Below the pieces are notes generated by a model. That model was not told the DNA's origin, searched no databases, and saw only the letters and a list, made by a program, of their open reading frames with translations. Shown here one piece after another: positions 62,156 through 64,000 of a stretch of DNA of 64,000 bases; the first letter of the stretch is position 1, and each line of letters begins with the position of its first letter. Where the stretch lies: assembly GCF_900182785.1 (NCBI RefSeq), contig NZ_FXTS01000005.1:62001-126000 (forward strand), read 5' to 3'. A program made the position numbers and the translations under genes. Source of the stretch: Oceanospirillum linum. Its GTDB lineage: Bacteria; Pseudomonadota; Gammaproteobacteria; Pseudomonadales; Halomonadaceae.

Positions 62156-63799
62156 TCAGATACGGAACTGCCCCACCATTCCGTGGAGTTTATCCGCCTG
62201 ACTTGCCAGTTCATCGCTGGACTGGTTTATCTGCTGAACAGATTCAGCAGAGGTTTGCGACAGATCAACAATATTAACCACATTCTTGTTGATCTCTTCT
62301 GCAACCAGGGACTGCTCTTCGGCTGCACTGGCGATCATATCATTCATATCTTTTATGAACTCAACGGCCTGCAGAATAGAGTCAAGTGATACGCCGGCCT
62401 GTTCTGCAATTGCGATGGTCTCTTCTGTGGACTTCATACTGGCATCCATAGAGAGAACAGCATCCTGCGCAGCACTTTGTAGCTTCTCGATCATCCCTTC
62501 AATTTCATCGGTGCTCTCCTGAGTTCGCTGAGCTAGCGTGCGCACCTCATCAGCAACCACAGCAAAACCCCGGCCTTGCTCACCGGCCCGAGCAGCCTCA
62601 ATGGCCGCATTCAGAGCCAACAAGTTGGTCTGTTCCGCAACACCACGAATCACTTCCAGCACAGAGCCAATATTCTCACTATCCGCATGCAGGCGCTGGA
62701 TCACCTGAGCAGAGCCAGATACCTGCTCGCTGAGTTGGTTGATGGCCGTAATGGTCTTTTCAACCTGTTCTTTACCACAGCGGGCCTCCTGATCAGCACG
62801 ATTAGCACCTTCAGCAGCCTGACCGGCGCTCTTTGCGACTTCATGTACCGTCGTCGACATCTCATGAACGGCCGTTGCCACCTGGTCAATCTCCTTGGAC
62901 TGCTGCTCAGTATTCCTGTGTACGCCTGTGGTTATGCCTGATAAACCTTCTGCCGAGCCTGAAACCGAAGACGATGCAACATTAACCTGACCAATAACAC
63001 CGTGTACTCTTTCAACGAATCCGTTGAAGTAACGGGTCAAAAGGGTAATTTCATCATTCCCCGCAACCGCCAGCCGCTTGGTCAGATCGCCATCGCCTTC
63101 ATTGATATCTTTTAGGGCGGATAAAGTTTCCCCCAGAGGCCGGGTAATACTTTTTATCAACATCCAGGCAATCGTCAGCATAACGACAATAATAGCGGCG
63201 GTGATGCTCAGGTTAGTGGTGACCTTTTTCCAGAAAATGGTTTCAATATCGTCAATATAAAAACCAGAACCTACCGACCAATTCCAGTTCTTATAGGCAA
63301 GAATCATCCCCATTTTCTCTAACGGTACATCGCCCCCTGCTTTTGGCCAGAAGAACTCAGCATAGGTAAGACCATCACGCTCCAGATCGCCGGGAAGATC
63401 ATCAAAGATACGTTTGCCCTGCTTGTCTTTCAGTAACGATCCATTCTTACCGGTCAAAGAAGGCACAGCCGGGTGCATCAGATAGACACCCTTCATATCC
63501 ATAACCCAGAAATAATCTTTATCATTTGCACCATAGCGCATATTTTTGATGATATTCAGCGCCTGGCTTTGGGCCTGCTCAAGGGTTAAAACGCCGTTCT
63601 GGACCTCGTTGTCCAGACCCTCCAGTACCTCTATCACCGTATGGATAATATTATGCAGTTCACCTTTTTTCTGCTCTCTGAAGCTGTCCCTTTCCTGCAA
63701 CATCATAAACAGCAAGAGAATCGCCATCGCTAAGAAGGGGAGAATTTGCATAAACCAGATACGGTATTGAATTCTGAATTGCCGAAATAAAGATTCCAC
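62156..63799 (-). CDS. Methyl-accepting chemotaxis protein with single Cache domain
   Basis: 547 aa. TM helix 1 about 15-33, then a periplasmic sCache_2-type domain (AQSQALNIIKNMRYGANDKDYFWVMDMKGVYLMHPAVPSLTGKN), TM helix 2 about 190-213, HAMP (SITRPLGETLSALKDINEGDGDLTKRL), and the signalling hairpin with AEQTNLLALNAAIEAARAGEQGRGFAVVADEVRTLAQ. sCache_2 receptors often bind short organic acids. No upstream che genes in the window. Confidence 0.92.
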   Translation of the reverse strand: MESLFRQFRIQYRIWFMQILPFLAMAILLLFMMLQERDSFREQKKGELHNIIHTVIEVLEGLDNEVQNGVLTLEQAQSQALNIIKNMRYGANDKDYFWVMDMKGVYLMHPAVPSLTGKNGSLLKDKQGKRIFDDLPGDLERDGLTYAEFFWPKAGGDVPLEKMGMILAYKNWNWSVGSGFYIDDIETIFWKKVTTNLSITAAIIVVMLTIAWMLIKSITRPLGETLSALKDINEGDGDLTKRLAVAGNDEITLLTRYFNGFVERVHGVIGQVNVASSSVSGSAEGLSGITTGVHRNTEQQSKEIDQVATAVHEMSTTVHEVAKSAGQAAEGANRADQEARCGKEQVEKTITAINQLSEQVSGSAQVIQRLHADSENIGSVLEVIRGVAEQTNLLALNAAIEAARAGEQGRGFAVVADEVRTLAQRTQESTDEIEGMIEKLQSAAQDAVLSMDASMKSTEETIAIAEQAGVSLDSILQAVEFIKDMNDMIASAAEEQSLVAEEINKNVVNIVDLSQTSAESVQQINQSSDELASQADKLHGMVGQFRI

Positions 63800-64000
63800 T
63801 ACGAGCCACCTGTTGTTAGATACTTGAATTTTATTATTAATATTTTTTAATTATAAACATATTCCGAAGAAGCGAATAGTTCACTAACAAAAGAAAACAA
63901 TCAAGTGGAATTAAAGAAGCTACAAAGCAGCTCTACCAACCTATAGGGATGTTTATACAAACTAATATTGTACTGCAGCAATGGTCAGACCCCTTACCCG
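63800..64000. other. Intergenic end of the window
   Basis: 201 AT-rich bases upstream of the chemoreceptor gene. No gene or clear motif seen. Confidence 0.6.

Noticed and set aside
1..64000. tRNA, rRNA, CRISPR array, insertion sequence or integrase
   Set aside because: None seen by eye on either strand; the accessory island has no recognisable recombinase.

Overview
The window is about 64 kb of a marine-type gammaproteobacterial chromosome. Housekeeping proteins (SohB, Gor, Slt, HrpB, Rnk, NadE, RhlE, PyrC, YciA), the many chemotaxis and c-di-GMP proteins, and the TyrP-like, DUF2959, DUF3047 and DUF4202 families all fit an Oceanospirillales-like organism (Amphritea/Neptunomonas/Marinobacterium area). 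That placement is inference from protein style, not from a search. I see no rRNA, tRNA or CRISPR array. Gene density is high, most operons are short, and several Rho-independent terminators separate them.

Layout. 1-5.1 kb: 5' end of sohB, an SCP2 lipid-binding protein behind a PsrA-like box, glutathione reductase, orphan propionyl-CoA synthetase with GntR(FCD)-like operators, and an ArsR-type regulator with the two cysteines of persulfide sensors. 5.2-7.2 kb: lytic transglycosylase Slt. 7.5-14.6 kb: complete histidine utilisation operon hutH-hutU-hutI-hutG with a divergent LysR regulator. The hutH-lysR intergenic region holds a hairpin that masks the hutH ribosome binding site and three 14-bp-spaced direct repeats; HutU is the long, animal-like form. 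14.7-18.7 kb: coniferyl aldehyde dehydrogenase, a prolyl-aminopeptidase-like hydrolase and an rRNA-methyltransferase-like protein.

18.9-24.1 kb is an accessory island. It contains (a) a PLD-domain protein, a nucleotidyltransferase-fold protein and a DUF262 protein in one operon, the last two strikingly AT-rich; (b) a 55-aa ORF, a one-TM protein and a DUF2442 protein in one operon; (c) a two-gene module that looks like a toxin-antitoxin pair, with a PARP/ART-like toxin and its own palindromic operator. Module (c) lies between two ~154-bp direct copies of the 5' end of hrpB: the left copy is a dead 34-codon stub and the right copy starts the intact helicase. This is the most promising region for a new defence system.

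24.1-43.2 kb: HrpB, a RecQ-family helicase, DUF3565, Fic, an M50 protease, an FeS photolyase followed by a DUF2256 mini-gene, DUF3047, free-Met-R-sulfoxide reductase, PAP2 phosphatase, YciA, LysR plus a divergent NADP oxidoreductase, an aromatic amino acid permease, Rnk, EamA, DUF4202 and NadE. 43.3-52.2 kb: a PepSY iron-type membrane protein, EamA, and a signalling block. That block has an EAL phosphodiesterase whose consensus promoter is bracketed by two Fur boxes, an MscS channel, a substrate-binding/degenerate-GGDEF protein split by a C7-tract frameshift, and a chemoreceptor. 52.3-64 kb: small unknowns, a GcvA-like regulator with an odd start, YqaA, RNase Z, RhlE, DUF2959, HlyU, YccF, PyrC, a fused one-chain iron-sulfur serine dehydratase, and a Cache-domain chemoreceptor.

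Together the genes describe a heterotroph that degrades histidine, serine and propionate, with iron-linked and chemotactic control of behaviour.
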